Shown: positions 22,607 to 33,972 of the stretch, in pieces
Layout of the letters: each line of letters begins with the position of its first letter
How positions within the stretch are numbered: the first letter of the stretch is position 1
From: Mucidula mucida
Lineage: Eukaryota > Basidiomycota > Agaricomycetes > Agaricales > Physalacriaceae
Direction: 5' to 3'
DNA length: 64,000 nucleotides
NCBI GenBank assembly: GCA_015501055.1
Contig: JADNYV010000042.1
Location: 1-64,000, forward strand
Position numbers and translations under genes: made by a program
Notes under the pieces: generated by a model
Seen by the model: the letters and a program-made list of their open reading frames with translations, nothing else
What the model was told of the DNA's origin: nothing
Database searches by the model: none

Positions 22607-23085
22607 TCATCCCAAGAAATTGAAGACGAAAAAGTGAAGGACTATTGAACCGAAAGCGAAATCCGCGAATGCCCTGTACAATATCAGTATGATGTAAACA
22701 AGAATGCCACTCAACGCACCGCTCCGGAGACACCTCTTTGAACTCGTTTTTGTTTTCGGGGTTGACCTGGGCCCGCAAGGACGCAGTCAGAACGAACTGG
22801 CCCACGGTGCTTGAGAAACTGCAGCCAGCTAAGCATAGATCCACCGTGAATGAACGCGTCGACGTACCCAGCAAGGAAAGCGTTGAAAGGAAAGTTGGTT
22901 ACGAGTACGCAGTAGACGAACTGCACGACGCCGGTGAGCATGAGGAAGACGAGGAAGGCGTCGATGAAGCGCAGCCGGTCGGAGGTCTGCTCGTTGTACG
23001 ATTTCCAGAGGGAAAGGACGGGATTACTGGTGCCAGCCTGCGCGGGCTTTGGCGCAGGCTTTGAAGGAGCAGATTTCGGAGCCAT
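22607..23085 (-). CDS. OST2: OST2/DAD1, oligosaccharyltransferase subunit
   Basis: Three exons on the minus strand (23085-22868, 22818-22720, 22673-22607) join in frame to 127 residues ending FAFGSIVLHFFVFNFLG. The family signature is clear: LWKSYNEQTSDRLRFIDAFL, three hydrophobic segments, QVNPENKNEFKEVSPERAFADF, and the extreme C-terminal G. It is a small membrane subunit of the complex that transfers the lipid-linked glycan to asparagines in the endoplasmic reticulum. An Ala/Pro/Lys-rich N-terminus (MAPKSAPSKPAPKPAQAG) precedes the core. Introns are 49 and 46 nt with GTACGT and GTGCGT donors. The ATG chosen gives the usual family length. Confidence 0.95.
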
Positions 23086-24640
23086 TGCTGCACAGAGATG
23101 GATTAAAGCAACTGCCAAATTGGAATGCGCGACGTGTAATGATGATGTCGTTTCCCTTCCCACGCTCTCCTTATTCTTAGCAGTTACAGTAAAATTCCAA
23201 AGAGTCCGATTACATCCATAGTACCAGTAGAAATACATACACACAGCAATACTAATAACAGAGCGAATAATTCAACGGAGAGTAAAATCTAGCGATACAA
23301 TGTCAACACGGCCCCTCTAACAGCCATGGACCCAAATGCGATGGAAAAGAGTGGACGGGAGAGCGCTGCCCGTAAGGTCAAACGCGTCCCAAAGAATGAC
23401 AGTGAAAGGAAGGCGGGTGGAGAGTAAAGAGCGAGTGCATGATTGAGCATGTCCTATATCATATTTTGGCGACAACGGGAACTGCAGAAATATGAATAAA
23501 TGACAGGCCGCTACGACGTAGAAGGACACCTACCAAGTTGTCCCTCATGACTTGTAACAGGAGTGCATTCCGAACCCAGCACAGCCAGGTGTAGGCTCAG
23601 GCTCCCGGACCTGCGCAATAATGTCAATGACGCGTAAAAAGAATAAGAAGCTTGACGTACAGCGACATCTTCATTGACAGTCGCACCAGGAATGGGCGCA
23701 GCGATTGCAGCCTGTAATATGCACACTACAAAAACCAGTCAGAACGCCTTTCCCACAATCAATGGAAAGTTCCCTACGCGAAGAAACCACCAGGATGAAC
23801 AAATGCACTGCATATTGGAATTGCGAGAGCGGACGAGGTCTTAATGTTGTCGACCAAAGGGGAGAAGGTAGAGCATTAAGTACTCTCATCAGCGTGGCCT
23901 CTCTTAAAGGACTGTCCGAAAATGGGCGAGCGTTTGTGTTGCAGACAGAGGCACGGACGGCACAAGGGACCTTCCATAACGGGAAGAATTGTAGGGTCCT
24001 CGAAACCGAGGTTGTCGCGATGGCATACCCCAATTCAGTCACAATGTTCCAGGGCGTATACACCCGCGGAGGCTAATCAGAGCACTGCCAGAGCCAGCTC
24101 GTCGCAAGTAACCGGGCAACTCTCGAAGCGGAATTATTGTCCTGAAAAGTGGCAAGGAAATCGAGATTGTAGAAGGAGCTGAGACAGTCAAGGCCCAAGG
24201 AGCCACAAGAATAGCTTTGCGTACGCCCCAAAGCGTTGGCACCGTGTTCCTAGCGGACGGAGAACTTACTTTCGCATCACCAACATGACGGGAAGAAGAG
24301 CAAGAATTCACGAGCACCCTACTCGGACATCGAGGGCGGGGGTAGACAATGCATTGCCCAAATCCGGAACAAGGACCTACAGGCACCCGTCCCTCGCGCA
24401 GTGACGCATACCTAAACACGACGGGCGCTGTCAGTGTTCTCGTCACCATAAAAATAACTCGAAAGACGCACCCTGAAGGAGAACAAGTCTTGCTATTCTC
24501 CGTGCAACTGTGCGTGGCGGCGCCACGAAAAACCCACTGTTAAAGACACCAATTCATTCATTCATTGTGCTAGGATTGTCACAAGTGAAATCTTGCTTCC
24601 GGTTCGGGAGTGGCTGTATCCACAAACTTTACCTTTCATT
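23086..24640. other. Unresolved region with possible small gene
   Basis: No family was recognised. A plus-strand frame at 23705-24076 (123 codons) has fairly even composition and could splice from 24056 (GTATAC) into a short exon ending near 24139. A separate coding-like stretch at 24130-24289 (LKSGKEIEIVEGAETVK..) is in another frame. Neither model is complete, and they may be remnants. Confidence 0.25.
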
Positions 24641-24649
24641 TCGACGATA

Positions 24650-24847
24650 ATCATGCCGCCTCGAACGAATGAATGCATGTTGGCCAACGAGTGCCCGAAT
24701 TTAGAAACAGAAGCTGGATTTCTGATTCAGTGCGCTCCAGGTCAAGCTAGGGAGACCGTGAACTGTATCAACAACGCTCGCCAGTCCGTAGGTGGTGCAC
24801 GATTCGCAGGTACGGTCATTTGTACCGCCACAAAACTTGCCCATTGA
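24650..24847 (+). pseudogene. Possible fragment related to the DUF7770-like gene
   Basis: The frame from an ATG near 24653 contains APGQARETVNCINNARQ and AGTVICTATKLAH. This resembles the N-terminal part of the protein at 20599 (IPADKLDKTVNCVTVHAARA, then TGAVTVVAHFRLY), and the frame stops where that protein continues. It may be a truncated paralogue. The similarity is short and judged by eye. Confidence 0.3.
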
Positions 24848-25461
24848 GTATAGTCGTCATTGCATGCATTGCTAGGAACGTCCATAGGGAGGAGTGAAGC
24901 CCATTTAGCGAGCATAATGGCATGTCTGTATTGGGATACGGAGCGTTCCTGTCTGTCGTAGGTTTGCGCGTACATAGAGTGGAAGGAAAGGGACCGCCGG
25001 TTGATGAGGTATTTCCACACGCGGCTTTCTGGATGTATGAGCGAGGTAATGTCCAATGATCACCTTGATATATGAGAACGCTTGTGGTATTGCGTCCTGT
25101 TCTTAGGATTCTTTCGCCTTTCTGATATGCCGGGGTTGATGACCTCCGCTTGTGTAGCCAAGAGGTTCAGAGGATGTTAAATAAAAATGCAATTTATCCG
25201 TGACAATGTGTGATACGACAGCGAAGGACTTGGTAGTTGAACGGAGGAGACGTCGGGGGCGACTTGTTGGAGGGCTACTCATCCCTGCGTGTTGGAGCGG
25301 AGCCCTGTATAATTCAAAAGAAGAACAAAGACTATGCTCAGTTGAAGTGTCAAACGCCATGGAAAATTGCACATACCACAACGCTGGCCGGAAGGTCGAC
25401 CGCTGTTGATCATGGTGGTTGTAAACAAACCTTGGTCATCGACAACATTGATCAGATATAG
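24848..25461. other. Intergenic, upstream of the Nudix gene
   Basis: No supported gene. Short frames on both strands lack recognisable motifs. The promoter of the Nudix gene should lie at its right end. Confidence 0.4.
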
Positions 25462-26724
25462 ATGGCGAACCTTTCCTTGCTGGATCTCGTCGCCCTCTGC
25501 GACAATGCCCGACCTCCAAAGGACTCCACCTCGCCGTCTCCTTTCGATGAAGAGAAACTGGTTCCCTTTTGTCTCTCCCAGACAGCGGGCAGCCCGGTCG
25601 TTGGACTCTTACGCCCAATCATCGTGTCGAAACTCGCTCTGGAGAGCATATATGCATGGGACATACAGGAAACCCGCGTGAGCTTTCATGCCGACATCGA
25701 TTCGCCCGCGAAGAGGAGTGCGATCATGCGGGAGCTCTGCGAACGGTGGCGCGACGAGGAGCTATTCCCCGATGTGTGTGGGCCGAGAAAGTGGCGTTCC
25801 GAGTTGTATGCTATCTGGAAAGATCCATTTGGCGCGCACGAATACCCGTCGTCAACGAACGATGATATTTCCAACTTCGCGTTCGAGATGGAGCGATCGG
25901 CGTGTGCCCTTTTCGGAGTCATCACGTACGGAGTCCATATGTCGGCGTTTGAGCATGATGAGAACGGCCTGAGGATGTGGATTCCGACGAGGGCGCGTAC
26001 GAAACAAACGTGAGTGCAATACGCATTCGTCAGCCCATGTCGTACAAGTAGCTGATCAGAACTCCTCCAGCTGGCCGGGTTTCCTTGATAACAGCGTTGC
26101 TGGAGGTATACCCAGTGGTATGACAGCCTTCGAGTCTCTGGTCAAGGAATGCATGGAGGAAGCCAGCATAGAAGAAGACATTGCTCGAAAACATATTCGG
26201 TCGACTGGCGCAGTCAGTTACTTCTTCAGGTCGGTGTGTCGTCTTCTGTTCCTTCCTGAACTCATCAAAGTTTCTAGGACTTCTCAAGGATGGCTACAGC
26301 CCGAAATCGAGTACGTACAGCTGGGTGCGCTTACCGTTTACTCATGTTTGCAGATATGTCTATGATCTCTTGATTCCGTCTAATCATCCCACTCCGGAGG
26401 CCTTTGTCCCGAAGCCATCAGACGGCGAGGTTGAATCTTTCGAGGTAATTGATCATGCCGCCTTGTAGGACAACCAATGGCTGACGTGAATAGCTCATGG
26501 ACCTTGAGCTTGTTCTGAGAAAGTTGCGACAAGGTCTTTTCAAGCCCAACTGCGCCGTGGGTGAGTACTTATCAATCTAACTGTATTTTCACCGCCTCAT
26601 CTTCTTGACAGTCATCATTGAGCTTCTCATTCGCCTCGGATACGTCACCCCGGAAAACGAGCCAGACTTCATGAAGTTACTGATCCGCACACATAATGAC
26701 TTTGACTATGCACGATGGCAGTAG
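25462..26724 (+). CDS. Thiamine pyrophosphokinase-related Nudix hydrolase
   Basis: Six exons (25462-26009, 26071-26229, 26278-26310, 26354-26444, 26494-26560, 26612-26724) join in frame to 336 residues. The N-terminal DUF4743-type domain ends FGVITYGVHMSAFEHDENGL. The Nudix fold then follows with WIPTRARTKQTWPGFLDNS, the AGGIPSGMTAFESLVKE box and ECMEEASIEEDIA, matching GX5EX7REUXEEXGU only loosely. The typical family ending is NEPDFMKLLIRTHND. Family members are described as TPP-kinase-related and some hydrolyse oxidised thiamine diphosphates; the substrate here is not shown. The Nudix core reads KECMEEAS, with K in place of the usual R. Confidence 0.92.
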
Positions 26725-27054
26725 AGAATCTAGAAGTGAGTGTACACGTAACGCATTGACAGCAAGTAACGTTCTTCATTATATAGGTAGACAAGGTGTA
26801 CATAGATAGCTACACAACATAATCGCACCGAAGTCTCTCTTAACCAAATTGGACAGAGGATATTTTGCTTCTTCGCTTCCAACCGCACCGGCTCCAAAGC
26901 GTATCTGCTCCGTATCTTCTCCTGCGAATGACATACGTTCCACCTGACGTCCTTAGAACTCATCAAACTTGACATTTAGCTTGGTTCGACACGTGAGTCA
27001 TAGTATAAGAACCCGCTGCTCGCTTCCCTCCATTCCTTTCAACGTCCTTCAACC
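26725..27054. other. Intergenic between Nudix and peroxygenase genes
   Basis: A 330-bp gap between two same-strand genes. It should contain the 3' end of one and the promoter of the other. No distinct motif was recognised. Confidence 0.4.
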
Positions 27055-28090
27055 ATGTCTGGCTTCACCCCGTTGTTCACTCTCCAGTTCATCGGCATCG
27101 TGTTGTGGGATATCGGGCTGTCGTTCTTCAACCTGCTTACCCCAAACCTCAAGAAAGGTAGTGTTGTCCCCAAAGGTCACCCTGGCGCTGGCGGGTCGTG
27201 GCCAGCGTACGTCCCCCCAAAAGATGGTGATAGCCGTGGTTCTTGTCCGGCGCTGAATGCTCTGGCAAATCATGGTGCGTATCGTACCGTGTGTCTTGCC
27301 TTCGTGTATTGATCGCGTATTGTAGGCGTATTACCGCATGATGGCAAAAACATTCCCTTTACGACGCTTACAGACACTGTTCGCGCTTCGTACAATTTTG
27401 CGCCTTCGTTCTGCAAGTTCGTGCCAATGTTTTCTGCCAACATGTTGGGAAAGAAGTACAGCACAGGTTCGTAGTATTAACGCGCCTTGCTGATCGACTC
27501 ATTCACAATGATGGGAATAGATACCTTCAATCTAGCCGATCTTGACCTTCACAATGGTATCGAGCACGACGCGTCTTTATTGAGTAAGTAGCGCGTGACA
27601 CATCGATGCTCATCCTAACCGACGATCTGTGTAGGACAGGACGTCTATTACAGCAAAGATCAGGGATCTCCCCATCTTCCTTTCGTGAAAGCCCTGCTCA
27701 GCTCTGCCAGCGGTAAAGCGCCAGACGGTTCTGTGACTCTGACGCCGTACGATGTCGCGCGCTTCGCTGCTAAAAGACGCATGGATTCTCAAAAGGAGAA
27801 CCCGGAGTTTTCTTTGGGATTCGCGCACAAAATGTTTGGAAGTTCAAAGTAAGCGCAGTGTTCTCGTTCCTTTCAGACAGGGCTGACTGTTCTCGAGTGC
27901 ATCGACGCTTCTTACAATTTTGGGTGGCAGAGTTGAAGACCTGGAGCCGTTTTTGTTTGAAGAACGACTACCTGAAGGATGGGAACCCAGGGTCATGTCG
28001 AGGATGGGGTTGACTATTCAGGCGTTTAATGGTACTGTAATGAAAGTGGAATCCAAGACGAAGAAGATCATAGCAAACGCTGAGCGCTGA
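27055..28090 (+). CDS. Heme-thiolate peroxidase (chloroperoxidase/unspecific peroxygenase family)
   Basis: Five exons (27055-27274, 27326-27466, 27521-27583, 27635-27848, 27898-28090) join in frame to 276 residues. The proximal heme ligand motif is SRGSCPALNALANHG, with the cysteine at about residue 67. The short-type acid-base signature is IEHD (about residue 138). The length fits the short (group I) class. These enzymes use hydrogen peroxide to oxygenate or halogenate organic substrates. The usual Pro-Cys-Pro has Ser before the cysteine here. The N-terminus (about residues 4-30) is strongly hydrophobic and could be a membrane anchor or uncleaved signal. Confidence 0.9.
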
Positions 28091-28289
28091 CGGTGGATGA
28101 CGATATGTAGTATTGAACTCGTATAGGCTTTTGTATCTCTTTTAATTCCTTTGACTGTTCGACTCAAGTCAGGCGGGCCCGGGCGCGTATCTATTTCGCG
28201 TGACATGAAATAGACGTGATGTCACTGTCAGCTGACCGTTACAGTTTCCTCTTTACGACCGCCACGCTAGGCGACGATAGGGTGTCATC

Positions 28290-30464
28290 ATGGACATTAT
28301 CGATATCACGACCTCGTCGTCTGACGAGGCGGACGAATACCACCCTAAACCGGCGCGCCTGCCCCGCAAGCCTGTCAAGAAAGGGAAAGGCAAAGCAAGG
28401 GCGCCAACACCAGACAGCGATGTCCTGGTAATCTCGAGCTCGGCATCGGGACTCGATGACGATTGGCCGGAAAGATCTGAACAGGCCTCTACCAGTGGCT
28501 CACTCGATGTCATCGACGTGGACAGCGGCAGCAATGAGGCGGACCCCCTTGCTCAGGTCTTGGAAATTGTACCCGACGTCGACCCGGATTTCGTGGAGGA
28601 ACTCATCGCCAAAAATCTTCCCACGTTTGGCGACAAGGTCGTGGAAACTGTGCTCCATACATTGCTCGAAGATCGTTCCTACCCGAAGAGCGTCAAGAAA
28701 CGAAAAGCTGACGTTGCCGCTGTTGGCGGTAGTGCACCAAAGAAGACAAAGGTTGGCGACAAAGTCGATTATGCCTCTACGAACAGGAACTTTACGGGCG
28801 GGGTGTTTTACAATGACCTAGCGATAGTGCGTCGATCCCACAAAATGACATGGCTCAATCTTTACATCTTGCCAGGATCAATTGACTGTCGACTTTACCG
28901 ATATTCCAAAGGCATTCCTCCGCAAGCTATTGGCATCAAAGAAAGGTCTTTATGCACCGACGCATATCTACATTGCTGACCAGAAGAAGAATGGCATTCC
29001 CTTGGGATACACCCCCAAGAAGACCACCATCCGAGCGAAGGGCAAAGGTCGCGCCAGAGAAGACGCGGAACTCGAGAGGGAGAAAGCGTGGCTAGCGCGA
29101 CGAGAAGACGCACCGCCACCTGAAGAAGAAGTGGCAGAGGAGAGGGAATCGAGTGCGGCTGTTGCTTCACCGAATATTCATTCGACAAGATGGTCCAATG
29201 TCCGGATGCGCATCTATTCTGCTCGGACTGCGTTACTCAGTATGCTGAAACTCAACTGGGTTCTCACGACTCTTCTATTCTATGTATGGACCAATCTGGC
29301 TGTAAACATCCGTTCCCAGACAGTGAACTCCATCGTCTACTATCACCGAAGCTTTGGGAACTCTACGAGCGCGTCAAACAACGGAAGGAAATCGAGGCCG
29401 CTGGACTTGAAGGACTCGAGGAATGCCCGTTCTGCGAGTACAAGTGTGTTATCGAAAATCCTGAAGAGAAACTGTTCCGATGCGGCAACGAGGATTCGTG
29501 TGGCGCAGTTACCTGCCGTAACTGCAAGAAAGCAGTCAGTTTGTTTTCGACCTCGGACGTATGTCTGCTCACTATGTCACAGGACCATTTACCTAAGAGC
29601 TGCAAAGGTACGCATTTTGTGCCTCTTCATGGCCTAACGTTAAAAAGAGCGTCTTAGAAATGGAGGAGGACAAACATCTGGACGGCAGACATGCCATCGA
29701 GGAAGCGATGAGTACGATTTCCTGACTTGCAAACGAACTTAGTCTTATTCTGGCGTTCATTTAGCTCGAGCTCTCATGAGGAATTGTCCCAAATGCAACA
29801 AAGGTAAACCCGCCCTTGTGAATGGTTGTAATGGACTCTTATCTCGCTCTATAGCTTTCATAAAAGACGCAGGTGTATGTGCCTATCCAAAATGGCCACT
29901 CTCGTGCTAACTTTGTCACAGTGCAACAAGATGATTTGTCCAAATTGCTCAACAATGTCATGCTACGTCTGTCGACAAGTCATAACAGGATACGATCACT
30001 TCAACGTAGGATTTCCTTCAGAGACAATTAGTCCTTAAGCTCACGGAGATTTCTCTAGCAACAACCGCCTAATCACCCAACAACTGCTGCCATGTCGAAG
30101 AAGTGTTTACTCTGGGACTCTGTCGAAGCTCGCCATGCCGACGAGGTATGCGCTGAGGGTTTCTTCGTTATTATGAAACTAACAAGTTGTCCAGGTCAAA
30201 GCGGCGGCGGAGAAAGCGCTCGCGCAATATCGTGCCGAAAACCCTGATGTCGATGAATCTGCTGTAAAGGTCGACCTCCCTCGACCTCCGCCTCCACCGG
30301 CACCTACGCCTGTCAATCCGTATGTTGCTATCAACGCCCAACAAGCAGCATTCTACGCTATTCCTCGGATGGGCTTTCCATATCCTATTCCAGCACCGAT
30401 TCCCCAAGTGCATGTACCGCGTGCTGCTCCGCTTCCACGGGCTAGACGTGTAAGGCGAAGATGA
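28290..30464 (+). CDS. RBR-type E3 ubiquitin ligase, RNF216/TRIAD3-like
   Basis: Ten exons give 574 residues: 28290-28826, 28876-29087, 29138-29534, 29583-29607, 29658-29711, 29765-29803, 29855-29874, 29922-30005, 30059-30145, 30195-30464. An acidic N-terminus is followed by a basic linker. RING1 begins IECGCCFTEYSFDKM with CPDAHLFCSDC. The in-between-RING part has CPFCEYKC and CRNCKK. RING2 has NCPKCNKAFIKDAGCNKMICP with the likely catalytic cysteine in the SCYVC stretch, then GYDHFN as in RNF216. Such enzymes receive ubiquitin on a RING2 cysteine before passing it on. The third exon start (29138) was chosen because it alone restores IECGCC, though its donor GTGGCT is weak. Confidence 0.9.
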
Positions 30465-30712
30465 TCCTAAGACAATATTTGTATCTATCCTATTTTCGGC
30501 GTCAGAGTTAGCCGCCTTATCATGTACTGTAAATTTTGTTATCATCGTAATGCTCGTCTTGTCAATCTTGTATCTTCGCCACGGACGAGAACCACAGCTT
30601 TTGAGTAGCCTGGCAAGCGTAGGCTCGAATTGTCGCACTTTCTCGTGAACTCGTTTGATGCTTGAAGGCTAACTCAGTCACGTGACACTTACCTTCCTCG
30701 TTCCCCTCCATC

Positions 30713-31179
30713 ATGTCCGTTCTAGTTGGTCCTATCGCCGGCGGGCTGGTCGCTGGCGGCGTGCGTCCTTATTGTAAAGCTGCTTCACTATTGCTTATAA
30801 TGCATCAGGTCTACTACGGTTTCTCCAATCTAATCCAGTCAAGGTTTGGGTCATGTCAATTCCCATTTCGATCGCTCACGGATTACTAGGACTGAACAAC
30901 ACCGCAAAGAGTCCGTCGTACCCACCCTTTCTATCCTGGATTGTAATTAAAGTCCGCCGTAGCCTACATCTCCTCAGTGTCCGTCTAGTGGACGCGCCAA
31001 CGGTCGTTCCGGCACCACCCTCCGCTGCGTCCCGGATTGCGCACAAACCTTTTGCCTCGTTGATGCACGAGAAGTGGAATGAGCAAGTTGATTCAGCGTA
31101 TAATTGGGTCAGGACGTCGGATCGACGCTTGGAGGATTGGGGGCATAGGCTTCTGTATGGCGACGAGCGGAGCAAGTAG
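30713..31179 (+). CDS. MIC12: MICOS subunit MIC12 (AIM5)
   Basis: Four exons (30713-30760, 30809-30843, 30890-30910, 30963-31179) join in frame to 106 residues. The N-terminal membrane segment VLVGPIAGGLVAGGVYYGF is followed by SVRLVDAPTVVPAPP and a C-terminus containing HEKWNEQVDSAYNWVRT and DWGHRLLYG, as in fungal MIC12. The protein is a small inner-membrane component of the complex that holds crista junctions. Exon 3 is only 21 nt. The start is the first ATG of the exon chain. It lies about 250 bp downstream of the ubiquitin ligase gene, on the same strand. Confidence 0.88.
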
Positions 31180-31921
31180 TTTCATGGTGTGTCAAGTCTG
31201 TCGGTATCAATTACCGAACAGCTGATTTTAGGATTGCAGGTACAGACTCGCTGAATTTGTATACCAAGCCTTGCTGTAAATCTGTGGTCCATAGAGGTAC
31301 AGGATTTTGTGTGTGGCACCATAATCCGCATTCTATTCAGCCGTTCCCCATCGTGTCTCGTCCTAATATACGCATCAGCATCATGCCTTCGTCGTGTTTT
31401 TCGCATCAATCCTATTCGCAAAGATCAGGTCAACCTCTGCGAAGACTAGCTCCTACCCTGATTGAGCAAGTACGAACGGTTCACGTTACTGATATCTATC
31501 GCATGATGACACTATCATTGGATGTTCTATTCGCAAACTCTCTTGCTTGCTATACCCTCTCTTGCGCATGCCGTGACAAGCCAATCAGGAAGGTCGCTAC
31601 GAACCAATACTGAAAGTTCCTCGGTAAGTTACCTTACCTGTCTTTTTTTTTTGCGCGACTCAACACGCGGATAATAACGGCCGATTGTGAATGACTTTCA
31701 TGAAAGCATTGACCAAAATCATATTTGTCGACGCATTGCACGTATGTCGATGATCACCAAGCGCGCGACGAGCTTACTAATTCCACGTAGCAACTTTGAC
31801 TCTTACATTAACAATATAGCATGAACTGGACCCATCCTACGAGGGACAGAGTCCATATAAAAGCAATGTTCAGAATAATGCAGACCCAACAAACAGTCCA
31901 TCTGTCGCTCTATTCATCACC
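31180..31921. other. Intergenic, no gene seen
   Basis: A frame of 118 codons (31257-31613) has no recognisable motif and no splice continuation. An eight-to-nine base T run lies near 31645. Otherwise unremarkable. Confidence 0.4.
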
Positions 31922-33426
31922 ATGTCCAACGTCACTTCTCTTTTCCAACCACTCCAACTGGGGCCGCTCACGCTCAAGAACCGTATTTTCATGTCGGCCT
32001 TGACGCGTAATCGGTCCGTCCCGACGAACGTCCCCAATGCGGTCAACGTGGAATACTACAAACAACGCGCCCAGGGCGGCGCGGGTTTGATTGTCTCTGA
32101 GGGTGTATAGGTCACTCAACAGGGTACAGAGTGGCAGAACGCGCCTGGGATCTGGAACCAGGAGCAGGTCGATGCCTGGAAGAAGATCACTGACGCGGTT
32201 CACGACGCGGGCAGCGTTATCTTCGCTCAGCTCTGGCATGGTACGTTCATTCGTGTCTGATGTGTACTCATACTGAGTGATCAACAGTGGGACGCGTCGC
32301 TCACCCCAATGCGCCCGAGCAAATTGCCGCTGGCGTTCCCGTGTACGCGCCATCTGCGCTCGCTGCACGTGGAGGCAAGTTTAGGTTCCTTGAGGGGGAG
32401 CCTGGCTATGTTACTGTCCGTATCTCTCTGATCGAATGCATTCGACGTGATCTGACTGGCATCCGTATCTCTTACATAGCCGACCGCGATTGATGACCCA
32501 TGGAAATTGGTCGCGGTCTTCAAGCAGGCTGCCATCAACGCGAAAGAAGCTGGGTTCGATGGTGTCGAGAGTCTGACAGCCTTCTCACCGCATTCATACC
32601 TCCGTACTAATGACTTGACACAGTTCATGGCGCGAACGGGTATCTCGTTCAACAGTTCCTCGATAGCACCTCCAACCAGCGTACTGACCAATGGGGTGGG
32701 AGCGTGGAAAACCGTTCTCGTTTCGGCTTGGAGGTGCTCAAAGCTGCCATCGATGTCTGGGGCGCAGGCAGGGTGGCCATCAAGTTGAACCCTGCTGGAG
32801 GGAACAACGACATTGGGTGAGGTCATGATGCGCCTTTGATGTGCATTCATCCTCATTTCGCGTTCAAGAGCATGCCCTTGTAAGAAACTATCGAAACGTA
32901 CAAGTACTTCATCGAAGAGGCCGACAAGCTCGGTATCGCATATTTCGCCTTGGTCAGATATGCGGCCATGTTTGACCCGGAATATGAAGGTGAGTCTCCC
33001 ACTCTGATTTTCTATCGTTAATTGACGCTTCGTCCAGGGAAGAAAAGGGCGACTGTTCATGATATCGTCGCCACATACGGGCCTTTCATCAAGAAGTCCT
33101 TGTTCTTTGCCAACGCTGGTTTCACCCCCGTCGAGGCGGCAGAGCACATCGAGAGCGGCAAGGTTGCTGGGGTCTTCTTCGGTTTCCCATGGGTAACGCA
33201 TCCCGATCTCGCTCTGAGGGTCAAGCACGGTAAGGCGCTAGACAACGCCCCCAATTTCGCCACTCTCTTTGGAGTGGGAGGTGGTGATTTGGAAAGCCAG
33301 AGGAAATCCCGCAGCTTCGTACAATTGAATAGTATACCAGTGCTTCCTCATTACCCAGATTTGTTGTATGTAGATAACGGTGTAGAATGTGTAGACAAGA
33401 CCTCCTCAGTTCCTCAACTTGCTTGA
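31922..33426 (+). pseudogene. Old yellow enzyme (NADH:flavin oxidoreductase) pseudogene
   Basis: The translated exons follow the FMN-binding TIM barrel family: LFQPLQLGPLTLKNRIFMS, LTRNRSVPTN, GTEWQNAPGIW, FAQLWHVGRVAHP, VEIHGANGYLVQQFLDS, WGGSVENR and a C-terminus with SGKVAGVFFG. Introns can be placed in frame at about 32240, 32417, 32571 (GTCTGA donor), 32814 and 32991. Two in-frame stops are present: TAG at 32108-32110, just before VTQQGTEW, and TAA at 32881-32883 in MPL-stop-ETIETY, where family members often carry Q or P. Neither is removed by an alternative GT..AG intron I could find. The C-terminus also departs from the family after GGGDLESQRK. Confidence 0.78.
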
Positions 33427-33972
33427 TGGCTTCAAGTTCAGTATTTCGAAGGTAGTTGTTGTCAGAAACTCGGAAGCAGTGTGACTCTGAGATGAAGGAA
33501 GTCGTTCATTCTACAACTTCAAAAGAGCCTGGAGTTTGCATTGCCGGTGCCTCGGCATTGAGGTTGTTCTCAGCCTCGGAAGGATTGATGTATCGCAATA
33601 CAGACTTCTTCGTAATAATCTTTTCAAGCACTCACACTGCCAACGCGATACATGTCTGATCCTGAGGTAGGTACTCCATATACAGCTCATCCTCGCGTAG
33701 TTTGCATTTCCATCTGCGTGTCTTCATGTCTACTGATACGTGATCCCATCGTGGTCTGCGCTTGCCAAACTCTACCGGCTGTCTCTAAGAGTGTCTTATC
33801 TGTAGTCTCAGTCTATATTGGCGAGAAACAGAAACGCATGTAATGTTTATACTGTACGATATAGTAGGACAGCTCTAGGTAACGGAGAAAAATGTAATGT
33901 GCTCTATGTATATACTATGCATCCCAAAAAATCAAACCCTAGCCCAAATGCGACGATCTTTTGAGAATCGCG
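33427..33972. other. Intergenic between convergent genes
   Basis: A 546-bp stretch between the ends of the old yellow enzyme remnant and the transporter. No gene is supported. Confidence 0.4.

Noticed and set aside
24039..24449. A 136-codon minus-strand frame
   Set aside because: No recognisable family, no splice continuation, and a more coding-like stretch lies on the opposite strand.
31257..31613. A 118-codon frame upstream of the old yellow enzyme remnant
   Set aside because: Composition and lack of motifs give no support as a gene.
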